Shown here: in pieces, positions 7,319 to 14,526 of the stretch
Layout: each line of letters begins with the position of its first letter
Numbering within the stretch: the stretch's first letter is position 1
Source of the DNA: a virus
IMG/VR virus record: IMGVR_UViG_3300048625_000332
Coordinates: 1 to 41,664 of that record
Strand: one strand, 5' to 3'
DNA: 41,664 bases
Position numbers and translations under genes: made by a program
The notes under the pieces: model-generated
What the model saw: only the letters and a program-made list of their open reading frames with translations
Told to the model about the DNA's origin: nothing
The model's database searches: none

Positions 7319-8511
7319 TATCTTACTCCTTCTTTCTTAGGCTTCCAAGCGTCTTGGCTAGCCTGTAAAAATTTATCCCTACCAACTGAAACGTTCGCAG
7401 GGGGTTGTTGGCCACTGAAAGCAGCACCATCGTTTGACCGCTGACCAGGGTCTGCTTGCCTTTCATCCGATAACGGAAGAATCGCATCAAAGGCAATTTT
7501 AAGGAGCTCATTGCTTGCACTCGCCACATCCTTGATAATGGATTTAGCAACCAAAGAGCGAGGGCTATCAGTAGCCACAATTGTGGTTAACACCTCGCGC
7601 CTGATTGCTTCGCAGTCCTTACCTTTGGTCTCAACCGTAGGAGCGAGCTTCTTAGCATTTGCAACCAAGTCCGCCCAATCCGCGACCATTGCGTCTCGTG
7701 CTTCCGGGGTCATTACCAGTTTTTTGATTTCAACCAGTTCTTTGTCCTTGGCTTCTAATGCGGTTTTGTGGCTGTCCGCAAGTGTTGTCAATTCCTTAGC
7801 CCTGTCATTAAGTTGAGAATCACGCACCTCAACCGCTTTCTGCAGCTTATCAATCACCGCAGCAGCAGCGTCCGACACTTCTATTGGAATGCCGTCCACA
7901 ACCATTTTTCTTAATGTTACTTCAGCCATGTGGCCTCCTTTTGGTATCGGTTCGGGTTGATTGTCAAGAATAGTGCAGACCGAACCACATCTTGCCCTAT
8001 CCACAATAGCTACATGGTTGCCCTTAATGTCTCTTTGTACCCCGTCGTAAGCTTCCCCTTGCGGAGAAATACCCGGAGTCATATCAAGGGTAAACCTGTA
8101 ACCATTGGAAAGCTGTTTTTTTCCATCCATGATAACTTTGACCGCTTCTTTATCCTTAATGGTAAGCTTTGCAGCCATTTTATCACTACCCTGTCTGCAG
8201 ACATTTGTTGCTTCCCCCTTAGCCAGCTGAGCCCAATTGTCCGCTGTTACATCACTTGCTGGATGGTCTATCGTGACCGGGGCATTCTCAAAACTACTAA
8301 TTGAATCGGGTGCAAATACTTCCTCGGGTGGACGGTACAACTTAATCACATCCGTTGGTTTGGCACCCACATCCGCACCAAATTCAAAAGCGTAGTATTC
8401 TTGAATACCAGTCCGGGCAATAACCCCATCAGTCACTAAATAACCCTCATCCGTTATTTGTTTCTGATTAATGCTCAACTCAATCTTGTCAGATATTAAA
8501 TAAGTTTTCAT
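7318..8511 (-). CDS. DUF2213-type prohead protease/scaffold protein
   Basis: A 397-residue protein from the ATG at 8511 (a longer reading would only run into the preceding gene). The N-terminal 210 residues match DUF2213: 'DEGYLVTDGVIARTGIQEY', 'APVTIDHPASDVTADNW', 'LSNGYRFTLDMTPG' and 'GNHVAIVDRARCG'. The 'VDHP' His and 'GYR...' Ser-like sites resemble phage maturation proteases. The C-terminal half is a long charged coiled coil (about residues 225-330) suited to a scaffold. The gene sits between head morphogenesis protein and cement protein. Confidence 0.75.
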   Translation of the reverse strand: MKTYLISDKIELSINQKQITDEGYLVTDGVIARTGIQEYYAFEFGADVGAKPTDVIKLYRPPEEVFAPDSISSFENAPVTIDHPASDVTADNWAQLAKGEATNVCRQGSDKMAAKLTIKDKEAVKVIMDGKKQLSNGYRFTLDMTPGISPQGEAYDGVQRDIKGNHVAIVDRARCGSVCTILDNQPEPIPKGGHMAEVTLRKMVVDGIPIEVSDAAAAVIDKLQKAVEVRDSQLNDRAKELTTLADSHKTALEAKDKELVEIKKLVMTPEARDAMVADWADLVANAKKLAPTVETKGKDCEAIRREVLTTIVATDSPRSLVAKSIIKDVASASNELLKIAFDAILPLSDERQADPGQRSNDGAAFSGQQPPANVSVGRDKFLQASQDAWKPKKEGVR

Positions 8512-10346
8512 AGTCCCATTTCCGCTTCCATTGCATCCAAGTTGAAATAGGGTATTGCAACACAACGGCAATTTGCAACTAAAGCACCCGATGTGTTATA
8601 ATACCCGTTTTTAGTTTGGAGATTATAAACATGCCCCGAATAATACCTAGTGCCCTTATCGACCACGCGCAAGAGCTTATATCGCAGGGGTTCAGTCTTC
8701 GTGCTATTTCCCCTATCATTCAAGTTAATGCTGATGTCATTGCTAAGCACCTCAGGGCTAGGGGAATAAATACGGACACCCGTATTGGTAAACCTAGCCA
8801 TAATAAAATCACGCTTCCGCTTAATGAAATCAAAACCCTCTACGAGCAAGGTATAAGCCCCAATCAAATCGCTAAAAGGTTCGGGGTTGACAGAATTGTC
8901 ATCAACCGTGGAATTAAAGAACTTGGAATCCAAACACGCACCAGAAGCGAAGCAGAAAAGGTCAAAAACAGTAAACTGACTCCTGAGCAAAGACAACAGA
9001 AAGTCAAAGCTGCTAACCAAGCTTGTAGGAGCACCCCCAAACCTTTGAAGGTGCGTCAAAAAATTGCAATCGCTAGAAATCATAGCCCACACGAAGCACA
9101 TATCGGACGATGTGAATCCGAGCTCTTTCATATGCTTGCAGACGCAAACATAAGTTTCCAATATCAAGCGGCTATCGCAGGTTACAATATTGATTTCCTT
9201 GTCGGTGATGTCGCCGTGGAACTCTCCGCCTGTAACACTCGTTGGCAAAAAAGCGGGAAACATATTTATCGCGCTGAACAATTGTTCAAACATGGGATTA
9301 GAGTTTTTGGAATATGTTTCACCAACAGGGATGAATTGATTCAGTTCGCCGATAACATTATCACCGACCTCAAAAAGTTTAGCAGCCTTAGCACCATTGA
9401 ACCCGAATACAGGATGATTAGGTGTACATCTAAGAATCGCACCGTTATCCAAAACCAACTCGGTCAATTCGCCAGTATAAAAACGCCTGTAGAATTTTTC
9501 TATGAAAGGCGTTCCGTGCAATTGGTTATCACCTGAAAAGCATTGGATATCTTCACCGGGATGCCCCGTTTCCGCCGGAGGGTTATCCCACCGGAACCGC
9601 TTACCTTCATTTTCCATGTGAGTCTCCCGCACCCATTCATCCTTACTGGTTGACCACACATATTCATCAATGCCAACACTTGCTTGTCTGATGCGGTTAA
9701 TGCTTCCGTTAAGTTTGGATACTTGGTCGCGGGCAATTAATTTCGCTCTATTCTCAGTAACCTTACCCACATACTGCACAACCTCTTTCAACTTCTCATG
9801 TCTTACACCTAGGGCAACCGCATCCACAATATGTTTTTCTAGGCGGTTAAAATACTGCTCCGGGATGGATGTAATCAGCTTAACGTTTTCCTTTACAGCT
9901 TCCGCGATTAATGGGGATAACCTGTCATCGTTTCTGATAAAAGGCTCAATATCAATCCCAACGGAACGCTTGATTTCGGAACGCAACCTGTCATCTACTG
10001 TGCGCTTAACGCTATTAACCATCTTACGGGACGAACGAGTTGCAGCGTCTGGATCTAGCTCAAACCTTCTAGCAAGCTCCTTTATCTTGCGTCTAATTTC
10101 ACTATCGGCAACTGCATCATGCGCTATGTGGTCAGCCGTCTCACCCAAGAAAGGGGAATTAGCTATAATGGGGATTAATTCACTATTCACCATTGAGACA
10201 AGACGGCTGACCACATTTAACAAGTTAGAACGATAAGCAGCTTCTGCAACCCTAGACGGCTTGATAGGTCTGAGCGTTCTGTTCTTACGCTTAACAAAGC
10301 GATCGGGTTTATAACTTTGCCTAATAGCTAATTGCACCCTAATCAT
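8508..10346 (-). CDS. Head morphogenesis protein (SPP1 gp7/Mu gpF family) interrupted by an intein
   Basis: A 612-residue precursor. Exteins are residues 1-268 and 593-612, which would give a 288-residue mature protein after splicing. The extein is helical with 'RAKLIARDQVSKLNG', 'DEYVWSTSKDEWVRETHMENEGK' and 'GHPGEDIQ' joined to 'CRCVAIPYF', which is the diagnostic HPGxxxxCRC motif of the SPP1 gp7/Mu gpF family (portal-associated head protein). The intein sits exactly inside this most conserved motif, before the first Cys of CRC, so splicing should be needed for function. The gene overlaps both neighbours by ATGA. Confidence 0.88.
   Translation of the reverse strand: MIRVQLAIRQSYKPDRFVKRKNRTLRPIKPSRVAEAAYRSNLLNVVSRLVSMVNSELIPIIANSPFLGETADHIAHDAVADSEIRRKIKELARRFELDPDAATRSSRKMVNSVKRTVDDRLRSEIKRSVGIDIEPFIRNDDRLSPLIAEAVKENVKLITSIPEQYFNRLEKHIVDAVALGVRHEKLKEVVQYVGKVTENRAKLIARDQVSKLNGSINRIRQASVGIDEYVWSTSKDEWVRETHMENEGKRFRWDNPPAETGHPGEDIQCFSGDNQLHGTPFIEKFYRRFYTGELTELVLDNGAILRCTPNHPVFGFNGAKAAKLFEVGDNVIGELNQFIPVGETYSKNSNPMFEQLFSAINMFPAFLPTSVTGGEFHGDITDKEINIVTCDSRLILETYVCVCKHMKELGFTSSDMCFVWAMISSDCNFLTHLQRFGGAPTSLVSSFDFLLSLLRSQFTVFDLFCFASGACLDSKFFNSTVDDNSVNPEPFSDLIGAYTLLVEGFDFIKRKRDFIMARFTNTGVRIYSPSPEVLSNDISINLNDRGNSTKTEPLRYKLLRVVDKGTRYYSGHVYNLQTKNGYYNTSGALVANCRCVAIPYFNLDAMEAEMGL
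8573..8602 (+). promoter_or_regulatory. Sigma70-like promoter for the antisense endonuclease gene
   Basis: TTGCAA (8573-8578) and a perfect TATAAT (8597-8602) are separated by 18 bp, and TG at 8594-8595 makes an extended -10. The -35 box overlaps the codon of the last intein residue (Asn592), so the promoter is written inside the intein C-terminal block. An ATG with GGAG lies 29 bp downstream. Confidence 0.75.
8631..9536 (+). CDS. Putative homing endonuclease encoded antisense within the intein (HTH + Vsr/DUF559-like nuclease)
   Basis: A 301-residue protein on the strand opposite the intein. ATG 8631 is chosen because GGAG lies 9 bases upstream (8618-8621); a TTG at 8616 is less likely. It has two helix-turn-helix-like segments (about residues 9-45 and 62-100, 'IKTLYEQGISPNQIAKRFGV'). 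It then has a basic linker and a nuclease-like core: E162/E164 ('CESELFHML'), 'YNIDFLVGDVAVEL' with D188 and E197, and 'YRAEQLFKHGIRVFGICF' (about 213-230). This is the layout of Vsr-like/DUF559-like PD-(D/E)XK enzymes, a fold known in homing endonucleases associated with inteins and group I introns. The last 50 or so residues match no domain and are the reverse complement of intein blocks A and B. Confidence 0.82.
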   Translation: MPRIIPSALIDHAQELISQGFSLRAISPIIQVNADVIAKHLRARGINTDTRIGKPSHNKITLPLNEIKTLYEQGISPNQIAKRFGVDRIVINRGIKELGIQTRTRSEAEKVKNSKLTPEQRQQKVKAANQACRSTPKPLKVRQKIAIARNHSPHEAHIGRCESELFHMLADANISFQYQAAIAGYNIDFLVGDVAVELSACNTRWQKSGKHIYRAEQLFKHGIRVFGICFTNRDELIQFADNIITDLKKFSSLSTIEPEYRMIRCTSKNRTVIQNQLGQFASIKTPVEFFYERRSVQLVIT

Positions 10347-10528
10347 ATTAAACCCCTCCGAGCTAACCCTTCATGAATATTTTCCTGTTCGTTTTGCAAA
10401 CTTCCCCCAGAGCATGGGCAATTATTTGAGCCCTCAACGGGCGTGGTTTCATTCAAGATGCCAGACAAAGGGATATCCACTTCCATGGAATAAGCTAAAG
10501 GATTAAATATTTTTTGTTCTATTTCCAT
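10343..10528 (-). CDS. 61-residue protein, unknown
   Basis: Starts at ATG 10528 (MEIEQKIFNPLAYSMEVDIP). A GTG at 10552 in the same frame would overlap the upstream gene more deeply. It contains a CPC pair in 'SNNCPCSGGS' and ends 'ARRGLI', overlapping the head morphogenesis start by ATGA. Composition is acidic early and basic at the end. No family recognised. It may be a small head-assembly partner of the following gene. Confidence 0.5.
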   Translation of the reverse strand: MEIEQKIFNPLAYSMEVDIPLSGILNETTPVEGSNNCPCSGGSLQNEQENIHEGLARRGLI

Positions 10529-10529
10529 A

Positions 10530-11744
10530 CTAGAATTTAAACCCCCTATCACGCAGCGATTGTATTAAATCTAATTGCTCTTGTTCCCAATCCCTCACTC
10601 CCAAAAACATATCCCGGGAATTTATAAAATCATTGCAGGGGTCAACAATTATAACGCTCGGGCCACCCTCAATAGCAGTGAATCCATTTACAAATTGAAT
10701 ACCCAATAACTGCAAAGTCTGAACAATACTCAACCTAGAAAAACCCTGCAACTCGTTCAACCTTACTTGCTCTAATGCTGCACCAACACCAAACTTCCCA
10801 TGAGCAGTCGACTGCTTGATTCTCAATGCTTGCAAAGCGGAACTGACAACCACTACACTCGTGTTCTTGGTGTAAGTATCCAACTGAGTAGGGCGGAGAA
10901 TACTGACCACAATCCCTCCTCCCGTTCGCAGAGAACTAATTTGACCCCGCAATAACGTCAGGTTGAGAATTGCAGAAACGCTCATTTTAATAGGAGCATT
11001 TGCTTGAGCGGTCTTTAACTTATCGGTACTAGAACCCGCTCCAACCTTAACCACATTCATTAGGTTAAACTCATTTGACTTGGAGACAATGCTAACTATT
11101 GAAAACTTTGTTTCCGTGGATTGGTTTCTTGGCGGTCTGGACTGCACTAAGTTAAACAACCCAATCTTAACACGAGTAAGCAATTGCAGAACGGGTCTTG
11201 CTTGATTGACCAATCCAGCCCCTATCCGGAAAGAATTAATAGCATCCTTTACCGCTGTTCTCTGATTAACCAGACTAACACCACTCCTCAAATAGGTGTT
11301 TGAATCTTTAACCGGATTAAACTGTGCAGCAGAACTAACCACCACACCACTGGACAAAATTTTTGTATAAGTATCCTGTGCCTTAATGAACAAAGCTTCC
11401 GCAACACTACTCAAGCTCAATTTAGCCACGCTATCGCTTTGCTTTGGTAAGGTTAATGTGCTCAAACTGGTTGCCACTGTCTTCTGCATTGTGTCATTTT
11501 GCCCAATACGTAATTTACCGTTTACCGGATCTATCCTTGTGGATACCATTGTCATTCCCAACAACAGAGCCAACCGTTGTGATGCTGTTGTATTAACCAC
11601 AACACCACCCACCGCTGGTTGAAACAGCATTGCATTATAGAAAGTCTTAGCCGCAGCGTTTTTTGCCCCAGACAACATACCAAGAACACGCCTTCCATTC
11701 CCACTGAACCCTGTCTGAGCATTGAATGGAGGTCTATAAGCCAT
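10530..11744 (-). CDS. Large repetitive structural protein, unknown
   Basis: A 404-residue protein made largely of loosely repeated segments: a short amphipathic stretch with L-x-x-L-R/K-I-G, then G-x-x-V-V-x-x-x, then a Thr/Asn/Lys-rich turn. Examples are 'LRIGQNDTMQKTV', 'FRIGAGLVNQ', 'VKIGLFNLVQ', 'LRTGGGIVVS' and 'FGVGAALEQV'. This looks like a degenerate solenoid or a strand-turn fibre. It starts MAYRPPFNAQTGFSG and ends with a different acidic/aromatic domain ('SRDMFLGVRDWEQEQLDLIQSLRDRG'). It is encoded between two structural proteins and the head morphogenesis gene, so is probably on the virion. No family named. Confidence 0.6.
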   Translation of the reverse strand: MAYRPPFNAQTGFSGNGRRVLGMLSGAKNAAAKTFYNAMLFQPAVGGVVVNTTASQRLALLLGMTMVSTRIDPVNGKLRIGQNDTMQKTVATSLSTLTLPKQSDSVAKLSLSSVAEALFIKAQDTYTKILSSGVVVSSAAQFNPVKDSNTYLRSGVSLVNQRTAVKDAINSFRIGAGLVNQARPVLQLLTRVKIGLFNLVQSRPPRNQSTETKFSIVSIVSKSNEFNLMNVVKVGAGSSTDKLKTAQANAPIKMSVSAILNLTLLRGQISSLRTGGGIVVSILRPTQLDTYTKNTSVVVVSSALQALRIKQSTAHGKFGVGAALEQVRLNELQGFSRLSIVQTLQLLGIQFVNGFTAIEGGPSVIIVDPCNDFINSRDMFLGVRDWEQEQLDLIQSLRDRGFKF

Positions 11745-11745
11745 A

Positions 11746-12546
11746 TTATTTATTCACTATTTCAAACACCAAATCGGGCAATCCGGTGGAAGTCGAATCC
11801 GGCCAGACGATGGTGTACAAAGCCATGTCCTGAAACATTTCCTCAATCCCGGTCTTGTCAATCCCGTACACGTCGCCGTCGTTGGCGTTTTTTACCCGCA
11901 TTGGCCCACATAATGGCCTCAGCACTAATACATTGAACGTCCCCGCCGTGGCAACTGTACACGCCACGTTTGTGATGGCTTGCACACCATTGGAACTCGC
12001 GGGCAAAGGCAGCTTGAACATCCGCTTGAGGCCAAGCGCGGCGGGGGCGGCGGTAACGCCAGTAACTTGTCCAGCGGTGCCGTCTTGGTTGGTGAAAGTG
12101 ATGTTAAACGACGGCGTACCTGTGAACGCGGTGACCGTCTCGATCCAAATCTCCAAGCCTTTGAAGTTGGTGCCACCTGGTACGCGGCTGGCGAATGAGG
12201 GCGGAGTAACGGCCACGTTGGCGTTAAAGGAGTATGCTCCCCCTTTCCACAGGCAATCGTACAGCTTGTGCCTTGCTGCAATGCTATTGGCAAATTCAAT
12301 GCGGGTAAGCGAACCAATGCCACTAGCGACAAAATTTGATATAAGCGGAAAACCCGCCGTAGCATCTGTTGGCACGACACCGTTGGCTGTGTTAGCCCCC
12401 GCCAGCGTACCGGCGGCGGGATTGCCTGCCAGGTCAAATATTGACGTAGGTTGGCCTGCGATAGCCGTGGTGCTGGCAGATTTGGAAAAGGTTATTTCTT
12501 CCTTCTGCGCGGCTATGTATTCGTCAAATGTGGCTATTGCGGGCAT
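11746..12546 (-). CDS. Structural protein, probable capsid/head decoration
   Basis: A 266-residue protein with an N-terminal helix (MPAIATFDEYIAAQKEEITF), a Gly/Ala/Thr-rich segment, then a beta-rich jelly-roll-like domain ('GLEIWIETVTAFTGTPSFNITFTNQDG') and an end 'DMALYTIVWPDSTSTGLPDLVFEIVN'. It sits between the portal-side genes and the repeat protein. The DNA is clearly richer in G+C than its neighbours (around 11880-12450), and long open frames appear in other phases as a result. Probably a surface protein, from order and fold pattern; the exact role is unknown. Confidence 0.6.
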   Translation of the reverse strand: MPAIATFDEYIAAQKEEITFSKSASTTAIAGQPTSIFDLAGNPAAGTLAGANTANGVVPTDATAGFPLISNFVASGIGSLTRIEFANSIAARHKLYDCLWKGGAYSFNANVAVTPPSFASRVPGGTNFKGLEIWIETVTAFTGTPSFNITFTNQDGTAGQVTGVTAAPAALGLKRMFKLPLPASSNGVQAITNVACTVATAGTFNVLVLRPLCGPMRVKNANDGDVYGIDKTGIEEMFQDMALYTIVWPDSTSTGLPDLVFEIVNK

Positions 12547-12549
12547 AAT

Positions 12550-13140
12550 TTACATTTTAGTTATGTGAGTATTAACCCTATGCGTTCCACCTGCTCCCGC
12601 ATAAGTCTCAATGATAATTTTTGATGCCATGCAATTAACAGCGGGTTGACCCGTGATATCAATTGCTGCACCACCCTGAGTAGCAGCCACCTGGAATGTA
12701 TCCGGGTCACCCGCTGTTACACCCACCACAAAATAATGGGTTCCCTCAGTCAATCCCGCTGGCGGCGTACCTGTAAAAGCGACCCGCTCATCATTAACCA
12801 GACCATGGGCTTCCGCGATAATAGTGTTAGCAGTGACCCCAACTTGAAAAGCAAATTCACTTCCACCATTTGCAGCCATACCCTTGAACACTGTACCACC
12901 CGTATTCCAGACCCCTATCCAAGCCACTACCGCCGCAGCAGGTAACCCGGTTAAATCCACCGCTGCAGAAATAGCCTTCTGCCTGGATGCCGCAGCACCA
13001 AAAGTCGCAGCGGTTCGGGCATACGTGCCACCCGTGATTTCATTAGCTCCGGTTATTGAATAAGCAGTATGAAGGGATAATTTATCGCCCGTCACCAGTG
13101 CTAAATCAAGAACCGTATTCGTATACGCATCAGTAAACAT
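12550..13140 (-). CDS. Structural beta-domain protein with fibre-like repeat
   Basis: A 196-residue protein starting MFTDAYTNTVLDLALVTGDK. Around residues 105-165 it carries the pattern 'IIAEAHGLVNDERVAFTG', 'GLTEGTHYFVVGV' and 'DTFQVAATQGGAAID', a beta repeat common in phage fibres, baseplate and surface proteins. It follows the portal gene by one base in the same operon. Likely a virion surface or head protein paired with the next gene; function not assigned. Confidence 0.6.
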   Translation of the reverse strand: MFTDAYTNTVLDLALVTGDKLSLHTAYSITGANEITGGTYARTAATFGAAASRQKAISAAVDLTGLPAAAVVAWIGVWNTGGTVFKGMAANGGSEFAFQVGVTANTIIAEAHGLVNDERVAFTGTPPAGLTEGTHYFVVGVTAGDPDTFQVAATQGGAAIDITGQPAVNCMASKIIIETYAGAGGTHRVNTHITKM

Positions 13141-14526
13141 TTATAAATTCTCCTCGGTGCTGCCACCCGCAGACGGGGAAACAGGTTCAATAGGTAATGT
13201 TGGGTTCAATGGATTAACTTGGCCTAAAGGGTTAACGGGTTCTGCTAACGGTTCATTTTCCAGCTCTTCAAGCAAGGTAATGGATTCTTCTGTCATAGCG
13301 GGATACACATTATCATCTAATAAAGATTGGGCCACCTCCGCAGGGGTAACAATACCACTATCCAGATAAACCTTATCCCTATCCGCTCTAACCTTACTGT
13401 TCGCTATCTGTTCCGTCTCGCTAGTCTGCCATAATGGGTTGAACTGTATTTTTAAATCATCCGGGTATCTGCCCATTGCATTAACCACAATAATCTTAAC
13501 GAGCTTTTCTATCTGAGGGAGTAACCCCGTCTCTTGCTTATTAGAAATCATGTCATAATAGTTGATTAGCTCTCCTTTTCCGGTAGCATTTAATCCGCCC
13601 GGGGAATCACCAAACAGACGAGCCTTAGGAATTTCCGCTGCACCGCATACGTCATCAATAAACCTGCCCCATACGTCAGAAAGATTGGTAAAGTTATTGG
13701 ATTTCTTCTCATACGTCTCCGACTCATCCAACAATAACGTCCGGTTGATGGATTTCATTAATGCAGCGGTCTGGAACCGTTTAATAATTTTCTTTTCCCC
13801 ATCCTTGGAAGCGAGTAATTCCGCCATGCCAACCGCTTTAACCACATCAACGTTTGCTTCATAAAGCATAGTGTGGATAATGTCCCGGGTGCTATCGTAA
13901 GACGTTATGCTGTTCAAGACGTGTTGCAATTCACTATCATGCCAGCGGCTATTTGCTATCCAGCTCTGCCATGGTAATGGTTGACCCTCAAAACGAATAA
14001 CCCTCGTCCAGTGTATAGATTTTTGGCTGGTTGAATGAATATAAGCGGACGGGTAACCAAAATTATGAGATTCAATATCCTCATCAACCGTTCCACTCCA
14101 AGTTAACTGCCACCTATCCAGGACTAACAAATATTTCAATTGACCCTGTCTAAGAGCTTCAATGTTTAACGGGGTGGCGAGTTCATCAACCCCCGTTCCC
14201 ACAATAATCGCAGCGCCCCCGTACAACCTGGCCCACCTCAGGGCCTCGGTCACCTTAGCTTTTAAATTCCAAGGTTTTTCAAGGTCACAGAAATCAAAAT
14301 CGTCATCCCCTTTAATGCTCACATTAAACCATTCACGGGTCATGTCTTCAGCAACACTGTTCACAATGCGCTTAGCTAACCATGAACCCCTATACATGGC
14401 ATCCAGTTCCATCCAACTGAGGGAAGTAACAACCCCATACGCAGAATATGAACGCTTGTCGCGTTCTGTGCCAAGCCCCGCAACCACGTTTTCCAAACCA
14501 TCCGCAGTATAAACGCTATTAGTCAT
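13141..14526 (-). CDS. Portal protein (DUF1073 / Phage_portal_3-like)
   Basis: A 461-residue protein from the ATG at 14526, which overlaps the large terminase end as TATGACTAA. Features of DUF1073 portals: 'SYSAYGVVTSLSWMELDAMYRGSWLAKRIV' (opening block), 'WARLYGGAAIIVG', 'IHWTRVIRFEGQPLP', 'FGDSPGGLNATGKGELINYYD' and a Pro/Glu-rich end. The portal is the dodecameric DNA channel at one capsid vertex. Databases may label this family 'anti-CBASS Acb1 family' through a shared model name; the gene order and motifs here say portal. Confidence 0.9.
   Translation of the reverse strand: MTNSVYTADGLENVVAGLGTERDKRSYSAYGVVTSLSWMELDAMYRGSWLAKRIVNSVAEDMTREWFNVSIKGDDDFDFCDLEKPWNLKAKVTEALRWARLYGGAAIIVGTGVDELATPLNIEALRQGQLKYLLVLDRWQLTWSGTVDEDIESHNFGYPSAYIHSTSQKSIHWTRVIRFEGQPLPWQSWIANSRWHDSELQHVLNSITSYDSTRDIIHTMLYEANVDVVKAVGMAELLASKDGEKKIIKRFQTAALMKSINRTLLLDESETYEKKSNNFTNLSDVWGRFIDDVCGAAEIPKARLFGDSPGGLNATGKGELINYYDMISNKQETGLLPQIEKLVKIIVVNAMGRYPDDLKIQFNPLWQTSETEQIANSKVRADRDKVYLDSGIVTPAEVAQSLLDDNVYPAMTEESITLLEELENEPLAEPVNPLGQVNPLNPTLPIEPVSPSAGGSTEENL

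Larger units (their letters stand above)
8571..9542 (-). mobile_element. Intein in the head morphogenesis gene
   Basis: Precursor residues 269-592 (324 residues). Seen: Cys1 in 'CFSGDNQL' (block A); 'AILRCTPNHPVFGF' with the T-x-x-H of block B; and a C-terminal block F/G of 'YYSGHVYNLQTKNGYYNTSG' followed by 'ALVAN', then Cys+1 of the extein. The penultimate residue is Ala rather than the usual His, tolerated in a minority of inteins. The HINT parts are about 77 residues at the N side and 37 at the C side. The roughly 210 residues between them show no LAGLIDADG or HNH motif and are the reverse complement of an endonuclease gene on the other strand. Confidence 0.88.

Noticed and set aside
9670-10236. 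188-codon plus-strand frame opposite the N-extein
   Set aside because: Unlike the nested endonuclease it has no domain, promoter or ribosome binding site; it is an antisense shadow of the helical head protein.
11855-12568. Long plus-strand frame and a 170-codon minus frame across the high-GC structural gene
   Set aside because: High GC reduces stops in every frame. Neither shows family motifs, and the frame of the 11746-12546 gene fits the operon.
13141-14526. Possible anti-CBASS Acb1 enzyme (a database label attached to DUF1073 proteins)
   Set aside because: Length, motifs and position directly after the large terminase identify a portal protein; the two H-x-T motifs of the Acb1 phosphoesterase are not seen.
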